From Phlegmacium glaucopus (lineage: Eukaryota; Basidiomycota; Agaricomycetes; Agaricales; Cortinariaceae): a stretch of 64,000 bases of DNA. Positions 9,459 through 21,383 of the stretch are shown here, piece after piece. Below the pieces are notes generated by a model. The model searched no databases. It worked only from the letters and a program-made list of their open reading frames with translations, and was not told where the DNA came from. The stretch's first letter is position 1, and the number at the start of each line of letters is the position of its first letter. The position numbers were made by a program, and so were the translations under genes. The stretch covers positions 267,388 to 331,387 of the forward strand of contig MU130558.1 in assembly GCA_015039465.1 (NCBI GenBank), given 5' to 3'.

Positions 9459-11576
9459 TTAGAGACCAGCCAATTCAAGATGCCTCTTATGCAAGTTGAC
9501 TATCTTGGATTCGTCTTTCCCAGCAGAAACCCCCTGGAACCACTCTCCGTTCTTCCCCCACTTATCGTAGAAGTCCTTGAGTTGTTCCTTTGTCCCGGCG
9601 TAAATCAACAAGCTGTGAACAGCTGCCCAAGCGCTGTCGAGTGCACCGACCATCGACCTACGTTCAAGTCGGGATATATATAAGCCCTTCGGTAAGAGGT
9701 GATATAACATGGAATGTGACATACGAGTGACGAACACTTATAGCATCTCCAGCGAAGAAGAGTCTGCCGTCTGCGGCAGGAACTGTCATGGAGGTGTACA
9801 AAGTCTCAAATTCTCCCGGGCCAAACAACGGGAAACCACCTTATTGAATATCTGAGGCCAAAAAAAGTTTGTTGAATAAGATGGAGTTACTCACCCATGG
9901 ACTCTGGATTGTGGCCCCAGTCGAAGGCATGCATGTCGACGTAATGTTCTTTCAAAAACTTGTACTCAATGCCGTGCACGAGAGCCAGATCTCTTAAGAC
10001 GACCTCTCGAAGTTGATCGTCCCAAGTCTTCTGATTAGTATTGATGAGTGCGCCAAGCCGCTCAGCGTCGCTCGTCCAACAATAGGAGGCAACGAGGGTT
10101 TCGGATGGTCTGGAGTCATCGACGCCGTAGGACGGATATATAATATTGCGAAGTGGAAGGTCCGTGAACGATTGTCCCCCAACAATATTTAAACTCTCTT
10201 TAAGAGTCCACCAGGCTTGGTCAAAACGTATGGCAATCTTGACTGCAGGAGAATATGCCAATTCTCGAAGCGACTTGTTCTGATCGATGCTGAGTTTACT
10301 GTCAGTCAAGTCAATTGTGCGAAGGATAGGTAAAGGGAGCGTCGAGATGACATGACTGTAATTGTTGACAGTGCTGCCCCTTTCCACGGCCAGAGGAGCA
10401 TCTTTGTTCGTCAAGCCGACTTTGGTGATTGGACTTCCCATCTTGAAGTTGACTTTTGTCTTCTTGTCGCTATCTAACTGTTTTTTCATCGCGTCCGGTA
10501 ATATATGCATGCCACCCCTATACGATGAAGATATTATAAGTATTTTAGATCCTTCAAATAATCTAACTTACCCGAGGCACATCCAGTCCACGTCCTCACT
10601 GGATGGACGAGATATGATGGATTCCAAAACACGCTCGCTGAGTGCTCTGTCGTAATGACCTGTTCCTTCATCATGAGTTTCGCACCAATTCACAACAGAC
10701 ATTGGAATATGAGCAGGGGGCAACCCAAAATTGCTATTCGGAAGATATTTGGTAGCCATGTAGCCCCGAACGGAGTAGGCATCATTGTACATCATGTACC
10801 TCCAGCCGTCGTCACTTCGGGTATCTCCTCCCTTCACAATGTCGTTGACAAGCATACGGGCAAACGGGGCGATAACGTCATCAACAAGAGCAGGCACACC
10901 GACTTCTATAAACTCGGCGCTTACACCACTAGTGGGCTCTTGGTAAGTGGGCCTGGATTTGCCGGTGCTGTCGACGTAGCCGCTAACTCCATTGAAGTAT
11001 TCGACGGCGGGATTCCCTTTCGAAAAGGGGTAATACGGTAGAAGTTTCCCGCCGTCGCCGTCCAGGCTGAGATAACTAATTAGATGGGCGAGACGCGCTG
11101 TAACACCAGAATTGTAGGCCCCATCGGTTTTCTTGGGAAGCGGGAAACAGCTAGCTCCAACATCCTAGAGGGTTTGTATAGTCAACAAAAGGCCGATAAA
11201 AACTAAGAATATCACTGACATAGTAATCATAGTCACCAGCCTCGTGATCGGCATGAGGGGGGTCGGATGGCTTTTCCGCTTTGTCAGGGAATTTGTGGGT
11301 ATTGATACGACCCCCAACCTCTTTAGAGCTATCGAAAACGTCGCATGCGATGCCAATAGACTGAAGTATGAGAGCGGTGTAAAGACCGCTCAGACCAGCG
11401 CCCAAGATACCAACGGGGACCTTGAGTTTGGCCGCGGCAGCGTCATTCTTTCCCGAGCCAGATAGTTTCTGGGCAGATTCAAGCCGAGAAATATGACGCT
11501 CGATCAAAGAACGTGCATGATGAGTGAGAATCTCTTCTTGAATGGCGAAGGGGATAGGATAGTTATCGTCGGACAT
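9459..11576 (-). CDS. L-amino-acid oxidase (flavin amine oxidase), five exons
   Basis: Exons on the minus strand are 11576-11220, 11164-10572, 10517-9895, 9839-9725 and 9657-9459. The four introns are 55, 54, 55 and 67 bp with GT-AG ends, and the joined frame is open for 628 residues. The N-terminal dinucleotide-binding motif GILGAGLSG lies near residues 56-64 and is followed by the flavin-family EVGGRIN. The C-terminus has the FAD-closing FFAGDAIS (about 552-559) and a final WAAVHSLLIYAG helix. Such enzymes convert L-amino acids to oxo acids, ammonia and hydrogen peroxide. No signal peptide is evident, so the enzyme is probably intracellular. No lesion was found. It is the best-preserved metabolic gene here, although mobile elements lie on both sides. 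Confidence 0.88.
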
Positions 11577-12512
11577 GTTGTAGTATGAATATTGGGTTGG
11601 AACTTGGTATCTTCATGGTCTCCTACACCCTCTATTTAAGTCCTTTCCGGTTACCCCAAACTTCGTTTGGTCAATGATTTACAAAGTAGTTTTTTCCTTA
11701 ACGTGACCCTGAGAAAAAACATATCATTGAGGCAGGAATAAATCTAGATGCGCATCTATTATAAGCTGGTTTTCAGGTTGGAGATTCGGAGTTACTCTTT
11801 CGCCGGGTTTTGTTGAGTCTCTGATAGCTATCAGGGATTGGCATTTTGACAGGCCAAACCACACAACTTTGTCGGGGTTTGTCAATTTATACATCAAAGA
11901 TAAACTTGAGGTTAGGCTACAGCGTGTTTGGCGAATATAGAATAATGTATTACTAACTTACCTACTGAAAAATTTCCAAGTAGAGTGGAGTGTTCCACTT
12001 TTGAAACGTGAAGAGTAGACGATTGGTCCAGGTTTCAGGCCTTTACCAGCTAAAAGGATTGATTATGTCTTCAACATGATTAGGATTACAACCGAATCAA
12101 GCGACGATAAATCACAACTGCTAAAAACGAAAGTCGGTTTAGTAATCCATGGTCATAGGACTTCATGAGAAGGCCGCTTTCTAGGTTCCAATCAGAACTG
12201 TATGACACTGCCAGACAGAAGTTACTCACCTATATTTTACCACAGTTACGCAGCTGACCTTCATGATGCTTCGAATCCGGAACAATACAATATCCACTGC
12301 ATATCAAGGGGTTAATATATACAGTCTAACAGATAGATCAATTAAACTATCGGTGGACGGAGTCCCCGACTCTCTCGCATACTAATAAAAATATTTTACG
12401 TAGTCACACCAGCTACGACACCTACACCATTTTTTGTTGATTCGTGCTAGTCGAAGTAGGAGCCTGGGATGAGAAAATTCTTAGTACATGGAGCAACCAT
12501 GTATTGAGTCAT
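11577..12512. other. Intergenic region upstream of the oxidase gene
   Basis: About 0.9 kb without a credible frame. It should hold the promoter of the minus-strand oxidase gene just above 11576 and the 3' region of the interrupted gene ending at 12513. No clear TATA box was found. Confidence 0.5.
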
Positions 12513-12960
12513 TTAGTCGTTCTTTACAAGCTCAGTTTGGAGCATCCTCTTGACATCCTCGTAAATTGCTGCGTTCACTAACTCTTCGGCTTCGAAACTC
12601 TAACTCAAATTGAAGAAGCGCTCGGCAAATCATGTGATCCTTACAGTAGCGCCCAGTGGCTGTATCATATCATAGTATATACTCCGCTACCTCGGGTAAA
12701 CAGTTTTAGACTACAGGGTTTTGGAAACGATGCCGAAGTCAGGAAACTGAAGTGATAGTAGATGATCCTTAAGGGGCAGAGTCGGATGCGTTCTAGTCCA
12801 CAATACCGTAGTTACAATAAGTTGAAAGTCAATCTTATGTGTAAAGTCTGGCTGGGAGATAAAATAAGTATGGTGTTCGCGATGTGAATGATATGATAAG
12901 TTTTCACGACAATTTAATGCGAGATGAAATATGCAAAATAACCCACAAGGCGATGACTCT
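12513..12960 (-). pseudogene. 3' part of an unknown gene split by the DIRS-like element
   Basis: Read on the minus strand, an exon near 12848-12700 follows a CAG acceptor (FTHKIDFQLIVTTVL, then LQFPDFGIVSKTL). A last exon near 12600-12513 reads EELVNAAIYEDVKRML and ends with a TAA stop. Small exons with plausible splice signals and a stop look like the tail of a normal gene. The same-strand exons at 17976-18466 may be its 5' part, with the DIRS-like element between. I do not recognise a domain. The link between the two parts is inference from orientation and position. Confidence 0.4.
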
Positions 12961-13160
12961 TCTCGAACACTTGTTCGCGCTACGAGAGGAGATGAATATA
13001 TATATAAATATACCTGTCAGTAGTGAGGTTGGGTGAAGAGATTTTGACGGGCAAATGGTCGTCGAAAAGCTCTAGGGCGAAGGACCGATGGGGTGCCGGC
13101 GGCTAACCCCCAAATCGCCCAGACGACGGTGGCACCATCGTCTAACCCCCAAATGGCGGT

Positions 13161-14363
13161 TTAGATAGTATGTTGTCGCTTCCGTGGGTTGGTGGATAAA
13201 TTACGGACGTGTTGAGGAACTATGTCGTCGAGCGCTCTCCAGTATCGGTGGAATGAATCCGAGGACCAACGGCCCATGGCTTTGACTACATCAGGGGGAG
13301 TTCCTGCGACGAGCAATTCCGTAGTACCTCCAATGCGGAAGCAGTGACCGGTCATGTGCGGATATCCTAGGGATTGCCATATGTGGTTGCAGCGTTGAAG
13401 GAAGATCTTTTTGGTGAATGAACGGTGGCCTTCGTGAGTAGCGTATGCGAATAGGGGAAGTGTGTGTGGGGTATGGCTTGTATGTAAATGGTTCTTCAAT
13501 AACGAAATGGGATTTATAGGGTCTCGTTGCTCAACGATAACCACATCTTGTCCTCGGTGGTGGGTTTTCGTGTGTGGCAAATGGAGTATATAGGCAGATG
13601 GGTTACGAGGTGATCTCTTGAGATCGGTACAAGATGGCAGTACAAGGGTGGATGAGTCGGCGATACGAGAGGGTAGGAGCTCGCCTAAGCGACACTGTCC
13701 CCAAAAAGCAGTAACTGCGCAAGCCGCGAATGCTGCGTCTAAAGGATCTAATAGGTTGAGCGCGTTGATGAGGTGTGATAGCATGACGGCGTTGATAGGA
13801 ATACGAGGTGGTTTTATAGACTTAGCTGGAGCGAGGCGATCAACGCCATTTAGGACATAACGAAGGCGTGCACTGCCTTTCCATTCGACATTGTGAATGG
13901 TGTGCCATGCCTTGATGGCTGAGATCCTTCCTCTCGCAGTGTTTCCTGCATGTCTTCCTGCGCTTGATGCTGCAAAAGCGCATAAGACGAACTCGTCGGC
14001 AGGTAATCGTAGATGGTTTGGTATGTCTTCCGAGTCGCAAAAACGTGTAAATTCTCGTATTGTGCTGGAATAACGATTTATGGTGACATTGGCCCATCCT
14101 TTCTGTAAAACATTGTAGATGTGTTGTTGTGTCTTAATGGACAAATGATGGTTATGTAGTTGATTATGAGATTGCGGGAGAGTTGTCGTTTGGAAAAGGA
14201 TGGGATGGTGCTGTGTGTAGCTTGGTGTCGCGGTCAACGACGTGGATGTGTTACTATTAAGAGTAGGCGAGGCATTATAAGGAGAATTGGTGTTGATAAG
14301 CAAAGTATTTGGAAGGACTGTGATAGAATGAGCGTTGGCAGATGAGGTTGTTAAAGAACGCAT
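13161..14363 (-). CDS. Tyrosine recombinase of the DIRS-like element
   Basis: 400 residues, open. An N-terminal Ser/Thr/His-rich tail is followed by a SAM-like core-binding domain (about 75-170) and the catalytic domain. The expected active-site set is visible: Arg225 in QCRLGELL, His340 and Arg343 in GHCFRIGG, Trp366 in the MGRWSSDSF segment (in place of the second His, as often in DIRS enzymes) and nucleophile Tyr374 in HRYWR. It would join the circular cDNA into the target without a target duplication. It is separated from the reverse transcriptase frame by about 40 bp. No lesion is visible, unlike in pol. Confidence 0.88.
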   Translation of the reverse strand: MRSLTTSSANAHSITVLPNTLLINTNSPYNASPTLNSNTSTSLTATPSYTQHHPILFQTTTLPQSHNQLHNHHLSIKTQQHIYNVLQKGWANVTINRYSSTIREFTRFCDSEDIPNHLRLPADEFVLCAFAASSAGRHAGNTARGRISAIKAWHTIHNVEWKGSARLRYVLNGVDRLAPAKSIKPPRIPINAVMLSHLINALNLLDPLDAAFAACAVTAFWGQCRLGELLPSRIADSSTLVLPSCTDLKRSPRNPSAYILHLPHTKTHHRGQDVVIVEQRDPINPISLLKNHLHTSHTPHTLPLFAYATHEGHRSFTKKIFLQRCNHIWQSLGYPHMTGHCFRIGGTTELLVAGTPPDVVKAMGRWSSDSFHRYWRALDDIVPQHVRNLSTNPRKRQHTI

Positions 14364-14405
14364 AGTAAGTGGTACGACAAGAGATGATATTAGTAATCGT
14401 TGTTA

Positions 14406-16340
14406 TTAAGGTAAGATTGCGAGAGATAAAAAGGGTGTCAGAACTATGGGTAACTCGAATGTGTCAAGACTACGGGGTATATTAGGTATATGTAGGCCTC
14501 GAGAGGGTTTGTCAGCGATGTTTGTGGAGGATGGAACATAGAGTGACGATATCCAAATATTATGAGTACTCAGAAGTGAAGTAATTCGTTGTAAAACGGC
14601 GTTTTGTTCTGGGCTCCGGGATTTCCCTCCTTCTATAGCGTGGATAACTCCTTGGTTATCTGATTTTATAAGGAAGTGTATGTTGGAAAACCCGCGAAAA
14701 ATAGCGAGTAATAAACCAATTTCGATGGCGATGAATTCGGCCCATCCAATATTTCGGCCGTTTTTATTCCAACCTTCTTTCAATCTCCAGGAGTCCCATT
14801 CTCCGTTGAAAACAACGCCAATGCCCCAGGAGGAGGATGCGTCAACCCAAAATTCGATTATAGATTCTGTTGGAGGTGAAGCCAATGTCGAACCACAAAA
14901 TGTGAGCGATAATTGCTCTTGCCACCATTGTACGTCGGATAAGACGCTTGAATTAGGTGTCTTGCGTGCGAAGGAAGAATGTGTATGGGCGAAAGAGGAT
15001 GCAAAACGTGAAATAGCTGGTAATCGTGAACGACCTTGTGGGAGTGCTAACGAGCAGTGTACGAGGGTTCCTTGTAACAATTCAGCGTCTTTTAATGTGA
15101 ATTTCTTCCCTGAAACCCAGGGTTCGAGCTTCAATAGATAGCGTGTCTTTTTGTCTTGTGGGATCTCGACGGATTTCGATGGAATGTCCCAAATGAAACC
15201 AAGGTACTTGAAGCTCGAAGCGAATGGCCTAGTTTTGGATTCTTTCCAAGGCCAGCCTAATTGGTTTGCTAGATCGTATAGATCTTGTAATGAATATGGA
15301 AAAACAAGAGTGTCCGCTGATGAATCGAGCGGGTAGCGGAAAAATACGAAGTCGTCTACCCAGTTTTTAACTGGTTCAAACTTCTTTGCTGTCGATACTA
15401 CTGTCATGGTGTCGGCCATTTTACCAAATACACCTCCTGAACTTGCAGCGCCGAAAGGGGCATCGTGATCAATGTAGAATAGGTTATTCCATTGAATAAT
15501 GAAATTTCGTTGTTGTGATGGGGTGATTGGACATCGGCGATATGCAGCGTCAACATCTAAAGTTGCTGCTTCGGTCCCGGCAGGGGCATTGACTACGATT
15601 TTTCTAATATCGTCGAAGGTACCCCAATCACATTTGAAATTGTCCATATCAATTTCTGTGTTTACAGAGGAAAATAATGGATCATCGCGAGGGAAGGAGA
15701 AGTCTTGGACGACTCTGAATTCGTCGGTGGTGTGTGGTTTTAAGACGATTCCTAATGGTGACGATCAGAATGGCCCTATGATGTGTTCTAATCTGGAACG
15801 AGAGAATGGGCCTGTATATCGTTTGAGTGAAAGTTCTTTGTTTATGTGTGCTAGTACGATATCGGGACGTGAAGTGGCTGAGCTATGATTAGGCGGTGTG
15901 AAAGTAATAGATGGTGGATTATAAACACCCATGTCGAATCCGGATCTTAAGTATTGGGGGATGTCTTGGTAAGAGCTATGTACATTTGTATTATGTAGTA
16001 CCTTTTCCCACTCATTTGGGAGGAAGGGAGTTACTATTGGAAAGAAATCACGAAGCAGATCCACATTGTTGGGCATTGTGAGTTTTGGCTCCACAGAGGG
16101 AGCACCAATGCTCACCTCGTTGACAAGAAGGGTTCTGGTCACAACCGGAGAATCCATTCCAGGCGAAACAATATAATTTTCCCGCCTTGTCCTGTCTGGA
16201 ACCGGCTGGTCCAAGCTTAAGTAAGTGGCATGGTGTGCCGTTGACAAGGTTGGTAGCGGTACAGTTCCGAGAGATGTGGGATTTTGTGGTATCGCCGCAG
16301 AAAATGCATCTAGCTTTGGCATGGTTTGACTGCGCAAAGC
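14406..16340 (-). pseudogene. DIRS-like reverse transcriptase and RNase H, one in-frame stop
   Basis: The upstream part overlaps the end of gag in another frame and runs to an in-frame TGA at 15765-15767, after EHIIGPF. The same frame then continues to 14406. Reverse-transcriptase motifs are LDVDAAYRRCPI with the first catalytic Asp and the VDDFVFF box with the Asp pair. RNase H follows, with EFWVDASSSWGIG, the AEFIAIEIG Glu helix and IKSDNQGVI, and ends in NIADKPSRG. Apart from the stop the polyprotein is well kept. The gag-pol overlap suggests frameshifting or a spliced message as the normal route to pol. Confidence 0.82.
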
Positions 16341-17799
16341 GTTGGGATAGGTTCCGGAATGGCTGGTTTCGAAAGGAACCACGTGCTGGAGATTGAGCGT
16401 GTTCGCTATTTTGATGGGCATATGGATGGAAACGAGTATGGGAAGGGGAATGATTTATGTTGGATGGGCCAGCATGAGCCGATTGGAACCTTAAGTCGGT
16501 TTGGACCTGTGTGTATACTTTTTTAGCCATGTAGCGCGTCTCTAAATCATTCCATATGCCTATAGAAAATTGCGATGGGTCGATAGGGAATTGTGTGGCT
16601 CGTTTCCGAATTTCGATGTCGTAAGCAAGGTATAGAGGCCACATTTCGGCCCTATTGTCGTTGTTTAGGATAAATGAATAATGGGCTTGCCACATTCCGG
16701 CTTCATCTGGCAGGAAGGTACCAATGAGGTCATGGAGACGTCTCCATGCCTGGTGCCATTCGTCAAAAGTGATGTCAAGTTCTCCGTCATCAGATAATGG
16801 CTTTGCGGTGGACAAAATTCGACCGTTCGACTCATCGATAGTAAGCAGGTCATGTGAGGTGTTAGTTGGTGCTTTACTTTTGAAAATGCATCCTTTATCG
16901 GTAAGGTACGTGAGCGGGACATGGGAATTCCAGCCGTCTACAAATTTCTTCCGAATATGATCCGGCACGAGGAACGCGGCGTTATTGGCTGTAAAACCAG
17001 GGATACGCGATGGTCGTTTGCGAAGAGGAGTATTGCTAGTTTGATGTGGCGCATCCACAATAGTAGAATGTAATGCTGGGACAATAGCGGGTGCGAAGGC
17101 CAGCTCGTCAGGGATGGCATGTAATGCATCGACAGGGACTATGATAACGTGATAGTTAATAAATGTCGTAAATGATTGACTTGTGACGATAAAGGAAATT
17201 ATATATATGTAGCCTTAATAGGCTTATCAATGGCGTAAGATTGGATATTCATATCCTCGCAATTGAACAATAGTTCGAGCTGAAGTGTCCATCAAGTGGA
17301 TAATACATATAATATATATGGATATGTGATGACGAAGCATAGAAAATTGCTTACGTTCTATAACAGCTTCGTGCTGCGGTACGGGAGAGAACCTTTCTAT
17401 GGAATTCATAGAGAAGGCGGGAGTGTGATGGCGAGGAGGGGTGATTGGTGGTGGTTGAAATTGGGGGTCTACAATACCACCCCATGAAGCGGCGGAATGG
17501 TTCGATGGTTCTGGGGAGATTGACATCCTAACGGATGGTGTCCCATTTTCAGGCTGAGGTGATACTGGGGGAGGCTGGGGTCCTCGATGTTGGCGCCTTG
17601 GGTAAAGTGCCTGATACATAGGATTGCGGAAAAGATTTTCTCGGTTTTCGTCTAAATGTATTTTGAGCCTTGAGCGAATTTCGACAACTGAGCCTTCAGC
17701 AGGCACTCCGAAGTCGTCTGCCAGTCGAATTAGTTCTGTTTTGCGTAAGGCGCTAAGTAATTTGGTGTAATGGGCTCGTTGACGAGGTTGACGAGGCAT
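16048..17799 (-). CDS. DIRS-like gag protein, probably spliced
   Basis: Exon 1, 17799-17355, encodes a basic N-terminus with a SAP-like DNA-binding helix pair (ALRKTELIRLADDFGVP) and a Pro-rich tail. A probable intron 17354-17139 (GTAAGC to CATAG, 216 bp) joins it in frame to exon 2, 17138-16048. Exon 2 carries a helical capsid-like region and a C-terminal set of cysteines: CIFCGDTTKSHISRNC, then a CCCH-like CFAWNGFSGC block and WCSLCGAKTHNAQQC. These should bind nucleic acid. The pol frame overlaps the last part. Confidence 0.7.
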
Positions 17800-17975
17800 G
17801 ATTATGCGTGTGTGGAGGTAGAGGATTAATATGGTTTGTATAATAGATAGAAAGAGTGTGAGATAGTAGGAAAGTATGGTAGTAATATTTTTTGGAGACG
17901 GGGTATGAAGTTGTAAAGAGAAAAGGATGAGAAATGGTAAAATGCCCTCGTGCGCTGTTGCTCTCGAGAAGGTTC

Positions 17976-18466
17976 ACACGACTTGCGTCATGTGATGCCA
18001 TTAAAGCTTCATGTAAAGCAATGAACAACTTGGGGGGTATATTATTCTTGTCTACTGATGGCAGGTCCATCGGACCATTCTTCACAAAGTCAGCAACCTA
18101 TTGTAAAGCAAGCAAATATACCTCGATCATCTCACCAATTCCGAAACACCTTGTGTTTTGAAGAGTCATGGAGACATTCCATGGAATGAAAGGAAGGATC
18201 TGACGAAGTTCATAACGTAAATATTTATCTTCTGTCAAATGTACTAATGTACGGTCCACTGGTATGACACTGTATGACAGGTATATGCACCCGTTGCATA
18301 CAATTAATCGGGCCTTTGGCAGAATTTGTGTCGTGGAAATGTTTGGAAATAGAATATCAATGGAACACCCGGGTTTCAAGAAAATAGTCTGATGTCTTGA
18401 CAGAAAAAAAAATAGACAAATGAATAACTCCCCCATTATGTTTCTAGAAACACATTCTTTAGTCAA
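17976..18466 (-). pseudogene. 5' part of an unknown gene split by the DIRS-like element
   Basis: The minus-strand frame from 18466 reads through LVHLTEDKYLRYELRQ and TRCFGIGEMIE. A short intron of about 24 bp or a little more, ending CAATAG, would lead into VADFVKNGPMDLPSVDKNN and LFIALHEALMASHDAS, after which DIRS sequence begins near 17975. No domain was recognised. The composition is that of an ordinary soluble protein. The first ATG region (18466-18400) is AT-rich and may not be the true start. Confidence 0.4.
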
Positions 18467-18786
18467 TCTTTAGTCAAGGTTTCTCGTCAGCTCCAAGCCT
18501 CAAGGCATACTTGCAAGGGGTTAATGTTAGTATAAAACTGAGAACGGTGGGATGGATATAGATTGGGGCCTTGAATGACACAATGACAGGCGGAGCGGTG
18601 CGAATCCAGAAAATGTCACACTGATATCGTCACTGTGTCACACTGCAGTTTCGAGTCATTGCCCACTACTAAGGTCTGCTCTATAGTTCTGCTATGTCTG
18701 CCCGTCATCTGCTCATGGATTCCTCAGACTTCAGGCTGGTCCTGAACTCTATTATATCGACCCATTCAACTAAACCACGTTCTTCA

Positions 18787-19246
18787 TGCGACTTTCAGCG
18801 ATTTTTACTCTCTTGAGCCTTATGGCGACCCGAAACTTTATGGTATCTGCTAGGCCTGTAGTAAGCATTTCTCAATCATTAAAACTCTCAACCATCAGCC
18901 AAAACTTTTGTGTCTAGCTGTTTGATGCCATCAATCCTTTCGAAGGTCGTGAACTTGACGTTCTCGAATTCCATGCCCGTGACCTGCTAAATGGCATTGA
19001 AGTTGACGCTCGTGAACTCCAATCCAGACGGGAATTGTTGGATAAATTTCTGGATAGACGCGAGGATCAGCTCGTAAGAATCACAATTGTTGCCTTTTTC
19101 CTACATAATGAGAGTGCGTTTGTTCTACAGCGCAGGCGGAATATTCGAGATCATATGCGCATCGGTACTATCTGGGTGCCCTGAATCTATACACGACTCC
19201 AGCTCAAGATCGTCAATCCCTGCAAAAACGATTCCTTGGTACATAG
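18787..19246 (+). CDS. Possible small secreted protein, three exons
   Basis: A frame from ATG 18787 gives a hydrophobic leader (MRLSAIFTLLSLMAT). An intron with GTAAGC at 18861 and CTAG ending at 18917 leads to exon 2, 18918-19073, rich in ELDVLEFHARDLL-type charged helices. A second intron ending GCGCAG at 19135 leads to exon 3, 19136-19246, with SYAHRYYLGALNLYTTP and a TAG stop. Exons 2 and 3 join in frame. The length of exon 1 must be checked, since one base decides whether the leader joins them. The charged repeats and the leader recall the short secreted proteins of agarics. The function is unknown. Confidence 0.4.
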
Positions 19247-21383
19247 TTCAGAGTGACCACGCTCGTATTTGTGTGAAGGATGATATCTATCAGCATTCGA
19301 TTACATTCGTGTCTCGGGTCAATGTGGAGTCTAGGAAATTGAGTCGTTTTAGTCCCGAACGACAAGTAGCTGACTAGCAAAATCTGTCCTTATCAAAGGT
19401 TGGTCGGGTGGGGGGTGTTGCAAGGATCCGGTCGTTAAATAACAGGTACAGAATCACTTGCCCATCTGAGCCTTGAGGCGAATCAAGTAACTGCCCATTC
19501 TTAGTATACCGTCAAGCACTTGTGGAGCTGTCATCGGACCGCTTGGGTGAATTTTCGAAACGGATATAAGCGTAGTCCGACAGTCGTGAACAAAATAAAA
19601 GCTATATAGGACCTTCTGTTTTCCGGCTTCAACCGCGTTCTACCACAACCTCCTAATCCGAATGCCAATGCCAGCCCTTCAATAACAATGTAAAAGTGTG
19701 ACTTGCCCCAGCCAATATTACAATGGGGTACATAAAACTCAAATATGGAGATATGAAGGATATCTGGGTATAAACCTTGCCACCATTCCGCACCAGACAG
19801 TGTGAGAGAGGAAGCATGTGTACCTAAATTGAGGCGATTAACCACACTCTGTTTCTGTTTCTTTGATCTCGGACTGTCATTGACCATGTCCGGCTCATCC
19901 GCTGGTCTCTTCGAAGCGGAGCCCAAATGCGTATGGGAAAGGGTGGCGTAGCCAGAGAGCCTGATGGTTGGTAGGAGTGGTAGTTGGTGTTGGTGTATTA
20001 CGCTGAGCATTCTCCGACTCTAAAGCCACGATTGCCCGATCGATAAATTCTAAGACTTCGCATAATAGACCTTGGCAGGTTCAATAAGCTCCAGAAGGAT
20101 ATTATCATCCGCATCTTGAAAAGCACATGGGGCCAGTGAAAGGTGCACAAGTTCGCGAGGAGATTCTGGAAAATGGATCCAAAGGTAAGGCGTAATATTA
20201 TCTCCTTAGGTGAACCAGCATGACTGCCTATGGCTGCCTTATGAACGGCAGCAATGGATGCGTCATTTTGATCCCATGTCCCGGGCCATCTCAACTGTAA
20301 TAGGTTGATTGAGACCATAGTATTGGTAACCGCGTTCAAGATCGTCAAGATGCATCAGCGTTTTTGACACTTGAAAGTACTGACTAGAAGTTTTCATTGA
20401 GTTTTCATAATGCATAACGTCATGATGCATAAATCTATTAATGCATAGGTCTGGCGTCGGAACCACCATGGGACGCAGGGAACTGGGGTGCATAATGCAT
20501 AGGCCCGGGGACCCCAATATACATTATCGGAGTAGGTGGGAATTTTATTTGTACTGATGAATGGCGACGACATAGGGTTGGGAACGCCACCAACTGCTTG
20601 CAATTTTAGAATAGTGCTTATATTAACAGGGTATAGTACTTAGGGTGGAATGACAGAATTTTCCTCGTAAGGAGTCGAGCAAACATCATTGATAGTATGA
20701 TACTGAAAATGCCTGCTGGTCCTGAACCCACCTGTAAACCTCGCGCAAAACCAAAACCTTACATACAAAAGCCTAAGCCCCTGTTACAAAGAGTGCTATA
20801 ACGCATAGTTGCCTGTGGTGAAGTTCGTACTATCAATATCAATGACTTGCCCATGCGACGTGAACACTAGTAAAGTCATGAAGCTCTGTGAAAGGCTCGA
20901 AAATTTTTGTGCAAGGTATGGAGGTGAGAGCTTCTCCCTAGAATTGCCTTGTCAATTACGCAAGTACAGAGTTGTTGCATGTAGCTCTACTCAAATATTT
21001 GTTGACCCAGTATTTTACGAAAACATGTTCCTAGATAGAGTAACACTGTCGCCCAATTGGTCAGAGGGTCACATATGTCACAATGTGTGACACTTTTTGT
21101 CCTGCATAAATCTATTAAAGCATAACCCAATGGCCGGTCCCGAGGCTATGCAGTATGAGAACTTCTACTGTACCATATGAAAAACACATGTGATTGTTCT
21201 CAGCTTAACAATTCAGGACCACACTTTCAATTGGAGCTCCTACATACCTGCTTGTTCAAAATTCAAATGTACGACTGCCCTCCCATTTGTATGCAGGCCT
21301 TACGCTCTCCCACCCATTTGTATATACACCATCCCAGAATGGCCACAAGTGTCCATGCTGTTGTGCACAGGATTGCATTGCTG
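19247..21383. other. Mostly non-coding, with weak minus-strand coding remnants
   Basis: Minus-strand frames at 20517-20265, 20348-19998 and 20010-19531 overlap and could be pieces of one decayed gene. For example, YQYYGLNQPITVEM, WDQNDASIAAVHKAAIGS and ILLELIEPAKVYYAKS appear in neighbouring frames with a stop between them and the next piece. I recognise no family. 20400-20500 is unusually rich in ATGCAT. From 20640 to 21380 nothing convincing was seen. Confidence 0.35.

Larger units (their letters stand above)
12961..17975 (-). mobile_element. DIRS-like tyrosine-recombinase retrotransposon
   Basis: Minus-strand order is gag-like ORF (17799-16048), reverse transcriptase with RNase H (about 16340-14406) and tyrosine recombinase (14363-13161). 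Having a tyrosine recombinase and no integrase defines the DIRS order. The ends are approximate. Imperfect inverted repeats of about 30 bp (CTCGT, GCGC and TCGAGAAG blocks) can be matched between 12963-12995 and 17943-17973. Inside the right end, 13095-13160 has a doubled CTAACCCCCAAAT block, which may belong to the internal repeats that DIRS elements use. A TGA at 15765 interrupts pol, so the copy is probably inactive. Confidence 0.8.

Noticed and set aside
14680..15141. Plus-strand 153-residue frame opposite the DIRS-like pol
   Set aside because: It is the shadow of the reverse transcriptase/RNase H frame, with no independent features.
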